The notes beneath the pieces were generated by a model. The model was not told the origin of the DNA. It saw only the letters and a program-made list of their open reading frames with translations, and made no database searches. A stretch of DNA of 5,807 nt from Dehalococcoidia bacterium (GTDB lineage Bacteria > Chloroflexota > Dehalococcoidia > GIF9 > AB-539-J10), in the NCBI GenBank assembly GCA_030606165.1, contig JAUWGZ010000075.1, forward strand, positions 1 to 5,807. Reading direction: 5' to 3'. Each line of letters opens with the position of its first letter. Position 1 is the first letter of the stretch. The position numbers and the translations under genes were made by a program. Positions 1-5,093 of the stretch are shown here, in pieces.

Positions 1-781
1 CCTGTTTTTCATTTTGTGCCAGACCGATGACGTCCTTTTCCCCCTGTAATGTCGTAGCAATCCTCTGCCCCTCTATTACTTTTTCTATGGTCTTAATTTG
101 GTCGCGCAGCAAAGCTGCCTTCTCAAACTGAAGCTGCTGCGCTGCGGCTTTCATCTTGGCGTTTAATTCGCGAAGAATAAATTCCTGCTTCCCCTGTAAA
201 AATAAGATGACTTGGTTTATTACGTCGTGGTATTCCTGTTTTTCCACTGCTCCAATGCATGGTCCGAGACAGCGATGGATATAATAATCGAGGCAAGGCC
301 GCTTATCTTTACCTTCGATGCGCTTGCTGCAACTACGAAAAGGAAAGATTTTCTTTATTAACCTTAGAGTTTTGCGTACCGAGCCAGCACTGGCGAAAGG
401 CCCAAAGTATCTAGCTCCGTCTTTCTGAACCCGGCGGGTGATGTAAACACCAGGCCAATCTTCGTTAATGTCTATCTTGAGGTAAGGAAAAGTCTTGTTA
501 TCTTTAAGGCGCACATTGTACCGCGGGGTATATTTCTTTATCATGTTGCATTCCAGGATAAGCGCCTCTTGCTCGGAATTGGTAACTACGAACTCGAAAT
601 CCTGTATTTTTGCCACTAATCTTTGAATCTTGGCTGACAGGCTAGAGGAGGCACCGAAATAACTCCTTACCCGACTGTTCAAGTTAGCAGCCTTGCCCAC
701 GTAGATAACCTTGCCCTCTTTGTCCTTAAACAGATAAACTCCGGGCTTTGCTGGCAAAACTTTTAGTTGCTCTGATTTCAC
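1..781 (-). CDS. uvrC: UvrABC excinuclease subunit C, N-terminal 260 residues (3' end outside window)
   Basis: UvrC makes the two incisions flanking a DNA lesion after UvrA/UvrB recognition in nucleotide excision repair. The GIY-YIG nuclease domain covers about residues 10-95: GVY at 14-16, YVGKA at 27-31, a catalytic-type Arg at 39 in NLNSRVRSYF, and Glu77 in EALILE. It is followed by YTPRYNVRLKDNKTFPY. Four cysteines (151, 163, 171, 175) have the 12-8-4 spacing of the UvrC [4Fe-4S] site, in the context RPCLDYYIHRCLGPC. A UVR (UvrB-binding) helical pair lies at about 198-235. The C-terminal RNase H-like nuclease and HhH domains lie beyond base 1. The start is GTG at 781: it is the only good start after an in-frame TAA, and it places the usual LPxKPGVY sequence close to the N-terminus. 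No Shine-Dalgarno sequence precedes it. The gene is divergent from the recombinase gene. Identification is very secure; the start is likely. Confidence 0.96.
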   Translation of the reverse strand, partial: MKSEQLKVLPAKPGVYLFKDKEGKVIYVGKAANLNSRVRSYFGASSSLSAKIQRLVAKIQDFEFVVTNSEQEALILECNMIKKYTPRYNVRLKDNKTFPYLKIDINEDWPGVYITRRVQKDGARYFGPFASAGSVRKTLRLIKKIFPFRSCSKRIEGKDKRPCLDYYIHRCLGPCIGAVEKQEYHDVINQVILFLQGKQEFILRELNAKMKAAAQQLQFEKAALLRDQIKTIEKVIEGQRIATTLQGEKDVIGLAQNEKQ

Positions 782-790
782 GGCAAATTT

Positions 791-819
791 ATTGTAGCAA
801 GTGGCTTGTATAGAGGCAA
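791..819 (-). promoter_or_regulatory. Sigma-70-type promoter for uvrC, near-leaderless
   Basis: Read on the minus strand, -35 TTGCCT (819-814, 4/6 match) and -10 TACAAT (796-791, 5/6 match) are separated by exactly 17 bp. RNA would start about 7 bp downstream, around 784, only two or three bases before the GTG start at 781. This agrees with the lack of a ribosome binding site. It rests on motif match and spacing only. Confidence 0.5.
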
Positions 820-833
820 AATAACTCGCATTA

Positions 834-842
834 TGTTAAAAT
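834..842 (+). promoter_or_regulatory. Extended -10 element for the recombinase operon, possibly leaderless
   Basis: TGT followed by TAAAAT (837-842) makes an extended -10 motif (TGn plus a 5/6 -10 hexamer). No good -35 lies 17 bp upstream, which extended -10 promoters can do without. The expected RNA start is at 849-850, on the ATG itself. There is no Shine-Dalgarno sequence before that ATG. An alternative is -35 TTGTAT (806-811) with -10 CATTAT (829-834) at 17-bp spacing, which is a weaker match. Confidence 0.35.
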
Positions 843-849
843 AACTCTG

Positions 850-1695
850 ATGAACTTGGATATCGATGCCTTCCTTCAATATTTGACCCAAGACAAAGGC
901 TATTCCCAGAATACTGTAGCTGCTTATCGCAATGATTTGACTCAAATGGCAGCCTTTATTACTGCAGAGCAGGAAAAGGGAATAATCAAGTCCTATGATG
1001 AGCTTTTGAAGAGCTATTTACTCAAGCTTAGGGAGAAGAGATACTCTGTGGCAACAACAGCTCGCAAGGTCGCATCAGCCAAGTCATTCTTCAAATTTAT
1101 GGTTGCTTCGGGGAGGATGAAGGAGAATCCGACACAAAATTTGCCCTCTCCTCAAGTTAGCAAGCATTCACTCAAATTCTTATCTCCGTCTGAGTACCAG
1201 AAGTTGCTTGCCGAGCCAGCAAAACTATCGTCTCCGGAAGCTAAAAGGGATGCGGTGATGCTGGAATTACTTTATGCCACTGGTTTACGCATAAGCGAAT
1301 TAGTGTCATTAAGTGTCAAAAATATTGATTTGAAGCAAAATTTTGTGCATATTAATTCTAAGAGACAAGTTCCTTTTGACCATCGCTTAAGCCTGATTTT
1401 AGGAAAATTCCTCAGAGGTGATAGGCTGGATTTATTATATGACGAGACAGAGGAAGCCCTGTTTCTTAACCGACGTGGTAAGAGGTTGACTCGGCAAGGG
1501 TTCTGGCAGATTATTAAAAGTTATGCCTCCCGGGCAGGCCTGGGTGGCAAGGTCACACCACAGGCCTTGCGTCATAGCTTCGCCAGATGTAAATTACAGA
1601 GTGGTACCGAGCTCCGTCAACTCCAGCAACTTTTAGGTCATGCCTATATTTCTAGCACAAGAGTTTATGAGCAACCTGCACCGGGGAGAGGGTAG
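850..1695 (+). CDS. Xer-like tyrosine recombinase with altered active site
   Basis: This is a tyrosine-recombinase-fold protein of 281 residues; XerC/XerD are usually about 295-300. An N-terminal SAM-like core-binding domain (about 3-90) contains the typical YSxNTVAAYRNDL stretch. The catalytic domain follows from about 108. Visible residues are Arg147 in ATGLRISEL, Arg241 in ALRHSFA, His264 in LLGH and the nucleophile Tyr273, nine residues after that His as in Xer proteins. Oddities: the conserved His of HxxR is Gln238 (CAG). The beta-hairpin that carries the catalytic Lys is shortened to about INSKRQVPFD, lacking the usual GKGNKER-like loop; Lys171 is the candidate. Only eight residues follow Tyr273, so the C-terminal helix that Xer proteins use to contact a partner is missing. 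Xer enzymes resolve chromosome dimers at dif, but the changes leave activity doubtful. It is the first gene of a cluster with a membrane protein and pcm. ATG at 850 is taken as the start. An integrase of a lost element is possible, but no att site or other mobile gene is seen. Confidence 0.88.
   Translation: MNLDIDAFLQYLTQDKGYSQNTVAAYRNDLTQMAAFITAEQEKGIIKSYDELLKSYLLKLREKRYSVATTARKVASAKSFFKFMVASGRMKENPTQNLPSPQVSKHSLKFLSPSEYQKLLAEPAKLSSPEAKRDAVMLELLYATGLRISELVSLSVKNIDLKQNFVHINSKRQVPFDHRLSLILGKFLRGDRLDLLYDETEEALFLNRRGKRLTRQGFWQIIKSYASRAGLGGKVTPQALRHSFARCKLQSGTELRQLQQLLGHAYISSTRVYEQPAPGRG
1683..1692 (+). promoter_or_regulatory. Purine-rich ribosome binding site inside the recombinase 3' end
   Basis: GGGGAGAGGG lies in the last codons of the recombinase gene and ends two bases before the GTG at 1695. 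Its GGGGAG part gives a usable spacing of about 6. It supports initiation at the overlapping TAGTG stop/start, with translation coupled to the upstream gene. Confidence 0.55.
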
Positions 1696-1940
1696 TGCCG
1701 AAAAAATCACGGCGTGCTAAAGCTAAACAACGGACTAGAGTGGCAAAGGTGGTATGGGAGGGGCGTTCGCAACAGCCAGGACCGCCGCCTGCTGAGGTAC
1801 AATCGCCGACTCGAGTGTCCCCAAAAGCTCAAGATTTAACCAGCCGCTATCAATATGTTATGCCTGAAATAAAACGCATCGGCATCATTGCCGGAGCTAT
1901 AATTCTGGTCCTCATAATCCTGTCTTTTGTTCTTGGTTGA
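1695..1940 (+). CDS. Small basic single-pass membrane protein, function unknown
   Basis: This 81-residue protein has a strongly basic N-terminus (MPKKSRRAKAKQRTR). A Pro/Gln-rich, probably disordered middle (about 24-48) and a short segment YQYVMPEIKR lead into one hydrophobic helix at about 62-80, with only Gly81 after it. It has no signal peptide. By the positive-inside tendency, the basic N-terminal part should stay in the cytoplasm with the protein anchored by its C-terminus. The GTG start overlaps the recombinase stop codon as TAGTG, and a purine-rich binding site lies just upstream, so it is almost certainly translated and coupled. I cannot name a family. Similar short Lys/Arg-rich tail-anchored proteins exist in Chloroflexota genomes as hypotheticals, from memory. 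Its place between the recombinase and pcm does not define a role; membrane tethering of a DNA- or RNA-binding tail is only a conjecture. Confidence 0.8.
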   Translation: MPKKSRRAKAKQRTRVAKVVWEGRSQQPGPPPAEVQSPTRVSPKAQDLTSRYQYVMPEIKRIGIIAGAIILVLIILSFVLG

Positions 1941-1962
1941 CATCTTCGGTTGGTGAACTGCG

Positions 1963-2598
1963 GTGGATTTAGAGCAAGCGAGGCAGAGTTTACTTAGATA
2001 TCTTGACCGCGAAATCGCCGACAACCGTGTAGTTGACGCTATGAGGCGTGTTCCCCGTGAAGCCTTTGTATTACGAGAGCAATATCATGCCGCTTATGAC
2101 GATAGACCCTTAAGCATTGGCTTTGGGCAAACTATCTCCCAACCCTTTATTGTGGCTCTGATGGTACAAGTTTTGGAGCTCAGAGAGGATGAAAAGGTAC
2201 TGGAGCTGGGTACTGGAAGCGGCTACGAGGCAGCGATATTAGCTGAGTTAGCTCAAAAAGTGATTACCGTGGAGTGTATACCTGAATTGGCGAAATCAGC
2301 CAGGCAAGTTCTGGACAAGCTGGGTTATTCCAATATCGAAGTTCACGTGGCTGGCAGAACTTTGGGTTGGCCGGAGGGAGCACCTTACGATGCTATTATA
2401 GTTTCTGCTGGTGCTCCCACCGTGCCTCAAGTTCTTCTGGAGCAACTAACCTGGAATGGGCGATTGGTGATCCCTGTAGGCTCTCGATGGCAGCAAGAAT
2501 TAATCAGAGTCACTAAACTGAGGAAGGGAAACGAGATAGAAAACTTAGGTGGCTGCTATTTCGTGCCACTTATTGGTGAAGGTGCCTGGGAAGAGTGA
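1963..2598 (+). CDS. pcm: Protein-L-isoaspartate O-methyltransferase
   Basis: Pcm transfers methyl from S-adenosylmethionine to L-isoaspartyl residues in damaged proteins, starting their conversion back to aspartate; it is cytosolic. The length of 211 residues is normal. The family signature PLSIGFGQTISQPFIVALM is at about 49-67 and the SAM-binding motif I VLELGTGSGYEAAILA at 79-94. Acidic Glu104 ends the next strand (ITVECIPEL). APYDAIIVSAGAP is at 140-152, GRLVIPVG at 167-174, and the C-terminal FVPLIGEGAW motif at 200-209. One oddity is that the usual GDG before the LGWP segment is Ala130-Gly131-Arg132, so the conserved Asp near the bound cofactor is lost. The GTG at 1963 is the first start after an in-frame TGA at 1954, with GGTGA at 1952-1956 as a fair ribosome binding site. 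It lies 22 bp after the membrane protein gene, probably in the same transcript. The family call is secure; full activity is less so. Confidence 0.94.
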   Translation: MDLEQARQSLLRYLDREIADNRVVDAMRRVPREAFVLREQYHAAYDDRPLSIGFGQTISQPFIVALMVQVLELREDEKVLELGTGSGYEAAILAELAQKVITVECIPELAKSARQVLDKLGYSNIEVHVAGRTLGWPEGAPYDAIIVSAGAPTVPQVLLEQLTWNGRLVIPVGSRWQQELIRVTKLRKGNEIENLGGCYFVPLIGEGAWEE

Positions 2599-2619
2599 AA
2601 AGGCAGATGAAATTCTGAG

Positions 2620-2683
2620 AAAATCTCGAGGAAAGCCCGCCTGAGGGTGAAATCCCCCTCCCTCTTTCACCATCCGAGATTTT
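2620..2683. repeat. Nested inverted repeat between convergent genes, possible bidirectional terminator
   Basis: The outer arms AAAATCTCG (2620-2628) and CGAGATTTT (2675-2683) are perfect 9-bp inverted copies. Inside them GGTGAAA (2646-2652) and TTTCACC (2665-2671) form a second 7-bp stem around a C-rich 12-nt loop. The outer arms end in A4/T4, so either strand gives a stem closing in a short U-run, as in bidirectional terminators. The spacing between the outer arms (46 nt) is larger than usual. It starts 21 bp after the pcm stop, facing the tRNA from the other side. A small REP-like element is the alternative. Confidence 0.45.
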
Positions 2684-2695
2684 GTGGGGTATGAG

Positions 2696-2718
2696 CTCCC
2701 TCCCACCACGGGAGGGAG
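2696..2718. terminator. 9-bp GC-rich hairpin in the convergent gap, candidate terminator
   Basis: CTCCCTCCC (2696-2704) pairs perfectly with GGGAGGGAG (2710-2718) around the 5-nt loop ACCAC. It lies between the 3' ends of pcm and the tRNA-Glu gene, where transcription from both sides must stop. Neither strand has a proper U-run after the stem, so it is not a textbook intrinsic terminator. It may act with the neighbouring inverted repeat, or be a REP-type repeat. The stem is certain; the function is inferred from position. Confidence 0.4.
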
Positions 2719-2761
2719 AATGGTAATGATTTGTGCAGCTGACTATAGATTAACTGGAGAG

Positions 2762-2835
2762 TGCCCCCAAGGGGATTCGAACCCCTGATCTTCAGCTTGA
2801 AAGGCTGATGTCCTAGGCCTCTAGACGATGGGGGC
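2762..2835 (-). tRNA. tRNA-Glu (anticodon UUC)
   Basis: This 74-nt cloverleaf is on the minus strand. The acceptor stem GCCCCCA/TGGGGGC has seven pairs with discriminator A at 2762. The D arm carries GTCTAGAGGCC, and the anticodon stem TCAGC/GCTGA closes loop CTTTCAA with anticodon TTC. The T stem AGGGG/CCCCT closes loop TTCGAAT. It reads GAA and GAG codons, and charged tRNA-Glu also feeds tetrapyrrole synthesis in bacteria that use the C5 route. CCA is not encoded, so the 3' end must be added by a nucleotidyltransferase. The gene stands alone, convergent to pcm, with its own promoter. Confidence 0.97.
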
Positions 2836-2845
2836 AACGCTAAGC

Positions 2846-2874
2846 ATTTTACGGGTAAAGAGCTAAATGTGCAA
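2846..2874 (-). promoter_or_regulatory. Promoter of the tRNA-Glu gene
   Basis: On the minus strand, -35 TTGCAC (2874-2869, 3/6) and -10 TAAAAT (2851-2846, 5/6) are 17 bp apart. The expected RNA start near 2839 leaves only a few bases of 5' leader before the mature tRNA end at 2835. Position and spacing make it a good candidate despite the modest -35. Confidence 0.5.
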
Positions 2875-2967
2875 GGTCTGACGGCTAATAATAAGCCCAT
2901 CCATGTTTTATCGTCGGTAGTGTGGGTAAGGCAAAAGTCATTTCCACTCGTGCTTGCGCTGGACTTA

Positions 2968-2995
2968 TTAGCAACCATTGTAAATTTGCTATAAT
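2968..2995 (+). promoter_or_regulatory. Extended -10 promoter for the oxidoreductase-hypF unit
   Basis: The -10 is a perfect TATAAT (2990-2995) preceded by TGC, which gives the extended TGn form. TTAGCA (2968-2973, 4/6) lies 16 bp upstream as a -35. The predicted RNA start is near 3002, followed by a roughly 250-nt leader before the ATG at 3250. This is the best-looking promoter in the window by consensus match. It is back-to-back with the tRNA promoter. Confidence 0.5.
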
Positions 2996-3249
2996 TTTAG
3001 AAACCTTTTCCCATACAATCTAAAATATAGCCCACTTCGGCTTGCTAGTAACTCGGATATGAGGTATCATGTGACGGTTATTATGCCCACAACTGGTAGC
3101 CTCAAACTGTTTGAAAAGAATTGCCCAAAAGTGGCGAGAACATTGGCCGTGCTGTCTGCTCATGGCACTACCAGCGCTCAACCCCTTTATTTCCATGCCG
3201 GATGCTCTTCAAGTCAAGGTATATGACTCAATGATGAGCTTAAGAAGAG
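2996..3249 (+). other. Long leader before the oxidoreductase gene, no convincing gene
   Basis: These 254 bases separate the extended -10 promoter from the ATG at 3250. I recognise no riboswitch, T-box or terminator here. Two short overlapping frames are open. An ATG at 3059 runs to a TGA at 3224-3226 (55 residues, beginning MRYHVTVIMPTTG). Another frame contains an ATG at 3162 and stops at a TAA at 3255-3257, overlapping the oxidoreductase start in ATGGATAA (31 residues, or 48 from a TTG at 3111). Neither has a clear ribosome binding site or a recognisable product. The only stem seen, GCCGTG/CATGGC at about 3146-3166, is weak and includes a G-U pair. Possible explanations are a regulatory 5' UTR, a leader peptide or remains of a lost gene. 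Confidence 0.4.
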
Positions 3250-5055
3250 ATGGATAAAGTTGCTTCACGGGTTGAAGAAGTAATTAATGAAGCTGATGGG
3301 AAAGTATATTTGCCTCCTTGTCAGGTTCGCTGTCCTCTTAAAATAGATATTCAACGCAATCATGCTATGATGTCGCTCCTTCCGTTGGATCCTCAAGAGG
3401 CTTCCCGCCAGATAATAAAGATAGGCGATGAAATCTATGACCAAAATCCTCTATTTCCAATTTGCAGCTACGTTTGTGGGCTTTGCGAAAAAGAGTGCAA
3501 TTATAAAGACCAGACCGGGGCAGTGAGAAGAAAATTGCTTTTGCGATTTATCGCCGAGCATTATCTGCCCTACCTGGAGACAAAACCCTCATACCCTCCT
3601 CCCACCAAGGAAAAGGTGGCGGTGATTGGAGGAGGACCGGCAAGCCTGATGTGTGCTTATACACTGAGCAAGAAGGGTTACCGGGTCACCATTCTGGAGA
3701 GAAGTTCGGAGTTGGGGGGTGCTCTGAGATTAATTCCTAAATATCGCTTTCCTAAGAATATATTGGATGCTACTTTGGATAGTTTGGTAAGGATTGCTCA
3801 TATAGATGTCAAACTGGGGCTCAGAATGGGAGATGGTGAGAAAACGCTGGATGAACTCAGAAATGAAGGTTACCGAGCCATATTTATTGCTACCGGCACC
3901 CCCTCTCCAAGAGCCCTTATTGATATTGAAGGAAAAGTCATGGCCGGGTCAGATTTAGAAGGAGTTATGTTTGGTTTGGACCTCCTTAGCAACGTCAACC
4001 AAGGGAAGGTTCATCCTCGGCTCTTTGAGGGCAAAAGGGTGATAGTAATAGGAGGCGGCAACGTGGCTTTTGATGCAGCAAGAACTGCCCGACGACTTGG
4101 CGGAGATGTTACCCTTGTCTGCTTGGAGAATGAAGATAAGTCTTCCAAGGACGGAATTCCCGCTGATATCGAAGAAATTGACGGCGCCAGTGAGGAAGGA
4201 GTGGAAATTATCTATACCCGTGGTGTATGGGAGATAATTGGTGAGGACGGGAAATTCAGGAAGATAAAGTCTCCTCGGTGCACATGGGTCTACGACCAGA
4301 TGGGATACAGTGGATTCAATCCCAAGTTCGACCTGAGTGACGCGATATATCTTGAGGGAGACGTGCTACTCATTACCATCGGGCAAGCTCCAGAGAGGGA
4401 ATTTTTCCAGCAAGAAGGCCTGCTGAACGAAAGAGGCCGGGTTGACGTCGACCCGATTACTCTGATGAGCAATCGCAAAGAAGGGATTTTCATCGGAGGC
4501 GATGTCAGGCGAGTAGGCTTTGCCACAGAGGCCGTGAAAGACGGGATGGTAGCTGCCGAGTCCATAGACCGCTACATCAGAGGCGAAGACCTAAAGAAAG
4601 GGAGAGAGAAAGAGTATGAGAAAGCAGCTATTCCCAGGGCTACAGATTACAAGCCTCAACCTGAACTTATATGGCTGCCGGCGGAAAAAAGGTTGAACTT
4701 CAAACCTTTTGAGAAGGGATTTACCCTGGAGGAGGTGGTGGAAGAGGCTGGGAGATGTCTATACTGTGGCCCCTGTAAGAGCTGTAAAGGATGTGTGGCG
4801 CTAGAGCTTCAACTTGAGATACCAGAAATTGAAGTCAATCGAGAGATATGTAGCGGATGTGGGATCTGTGTTGCCCTATGCAGCTATGACGCCATCAAAT
4901 TAGAGAAATCTGGGAACGGAGCTGTAGCAGTTATAAATGACCGCAGGTGCAAGCGATGTGGCGTGTGTGTTGCTGCTTGCCCCAGCGCGGCAATTACCAT
5001 TGAGCACTGCATTACCGAAGAAATTATGGCCGAAATCGAGGGCGTGTTAGTATAA
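3250..5055 (+). CDS. FAD/NAD(P)-dependent oxidoreductase with GltD-type core and C-terminal ferredoxin domain
   Basis: This 601-residue cytoplasmic iron-sulfur flavoprotein is related to the glutamate synthase small subunit (GltD) and NfnB. The N-terminal Fe-S domain (about 15-105) has Cys24 and Cys28 in PPCQVRCP, then Cys72, 76, 79 and 83 in ICSYVCGLCEKEC. The FAD Rossmann motif VAVIGGGPA is at 123-131, with the strand-end acid Glu150. The NAD(P) motif VIVIGGGNVAFDAART is at 264-279, and GIFIGGDVRR with FAD-contacting Asp418 is at 412-421. The C-terminus has five cysteines at every third position (503-515), then two CxxCxxCxxxC [4Fe-4S] sets (534/537/540/544 and 567/570/573/577). True GltD lacks this C-terminal part, and no gltB lies next to it, so glutamate synthesis is unlikely. 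Electron transfer between NAD(P)H and ferredoxin or a hydrogenase/Hdr partner is inferred from domains and from hypF 38 bp downstream. The ATG follows an in-frame TAA at 3241; AAGAAGAG just before it is a poor, very close binding site. Confidence 0.9.
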   Translation: MDKVASRVEEVINEADGKVYLPPCQVRCPLKIDIQRNHAMMSLLPLDPQEASRQIIKIGDEIYDQNPLFPICSYVCGLCEKECNYKDQTGAVRRKLLLRFIAEHYLPYLETKPSYPPPTKEKVAVIGGGPASLMCAYTLSKKGYRVTILERSSELGGALRLIPKYRFPKNILDATLDSLVRIAHIDVKLGLRMGDGEKTLDELRNEGYRAIFIATGTPSPRALIDIEGKVMAGSDLEGVMFGLDLLSNVNQGKVHPRLFEGKRVIVIGGGNVAFDAARTARRLGGDVTLVCLENEDKSSKDGIPADIEEIDGASEEGVEIIYTRGVWEIIGEDGKFRKIKSPRCTWVYDQMGYSGFNPKFDLSDAIYLEGDVLLITIGQAPEREFFQQEGLLNERGRVDVDPITLMSNRKEGIFIGGDVRRVGFATEAVKDGMVAAESIDRYIRGEDLKKGREKEYEKAAIPRATDYKPQPELIWLPAEKRLNFKPFEKGFTLEEVVEEAGRCLYCGPCKSCKGCVALELQLEIPEIEVNREICSGCGICVALCSYDAIKLEKSGNGAVAVINDRRCKRCGVCVAACPSAAITIEHCITEEIMAEIEGVLV

Positions 5056-5093
5056 ATTTCACCGATTATTGCATTCCCTAAGAATCATCTTAT

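Noticed and set aside
850..1695. Recombinase as evidence for an integrated element using the tRNA-Glu gene
   Set aside because: The tRNA is over 1 kb away, no duplicated tRNA end or att repeat is seen, and the genes between are housekeeping-like; a chromosomal Xer-type protein fits better.
1836..2024. Open frame of 62 codons on the minus strand
   Set aside because: It is antisense to the membrane protein gene and the start of pcm, both well supported on the plus strand, and its product has no recognisable motif.
2667..2978. Open frame of 103 codons on the minus strand
   Set aside because: It reads straight through the tRNA-Glu gene, its promoter and the GC-rich hairpin, and its product resembles no protein; it is a chance frame over RNA and regulatory DNA.
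3059..3226. Possible 55-residue gene in the oxidoreductase leader
   Set aside because: It has an ATG but no ribosome binding site, no recognised domain and overlapping open frames on both strands, so it is described within the leader rather than called a gene.
4290..4565. Open frame of 91 codons antisense to the oxidoreductase
   Set aside because: It lies fully inside a gene with clear FAD and NAD(P) motifs; the Ser/Pro-rich product is typical of a reverse-strand shadow.
3250..5055. Oxidoreductase as glutamate synthase small subunit gltD
   Set aside because: The C-terminal ferredoxin domain and five-Cys block are absent from GltD, no gltB is adjacent, and hypF is the neighbour.
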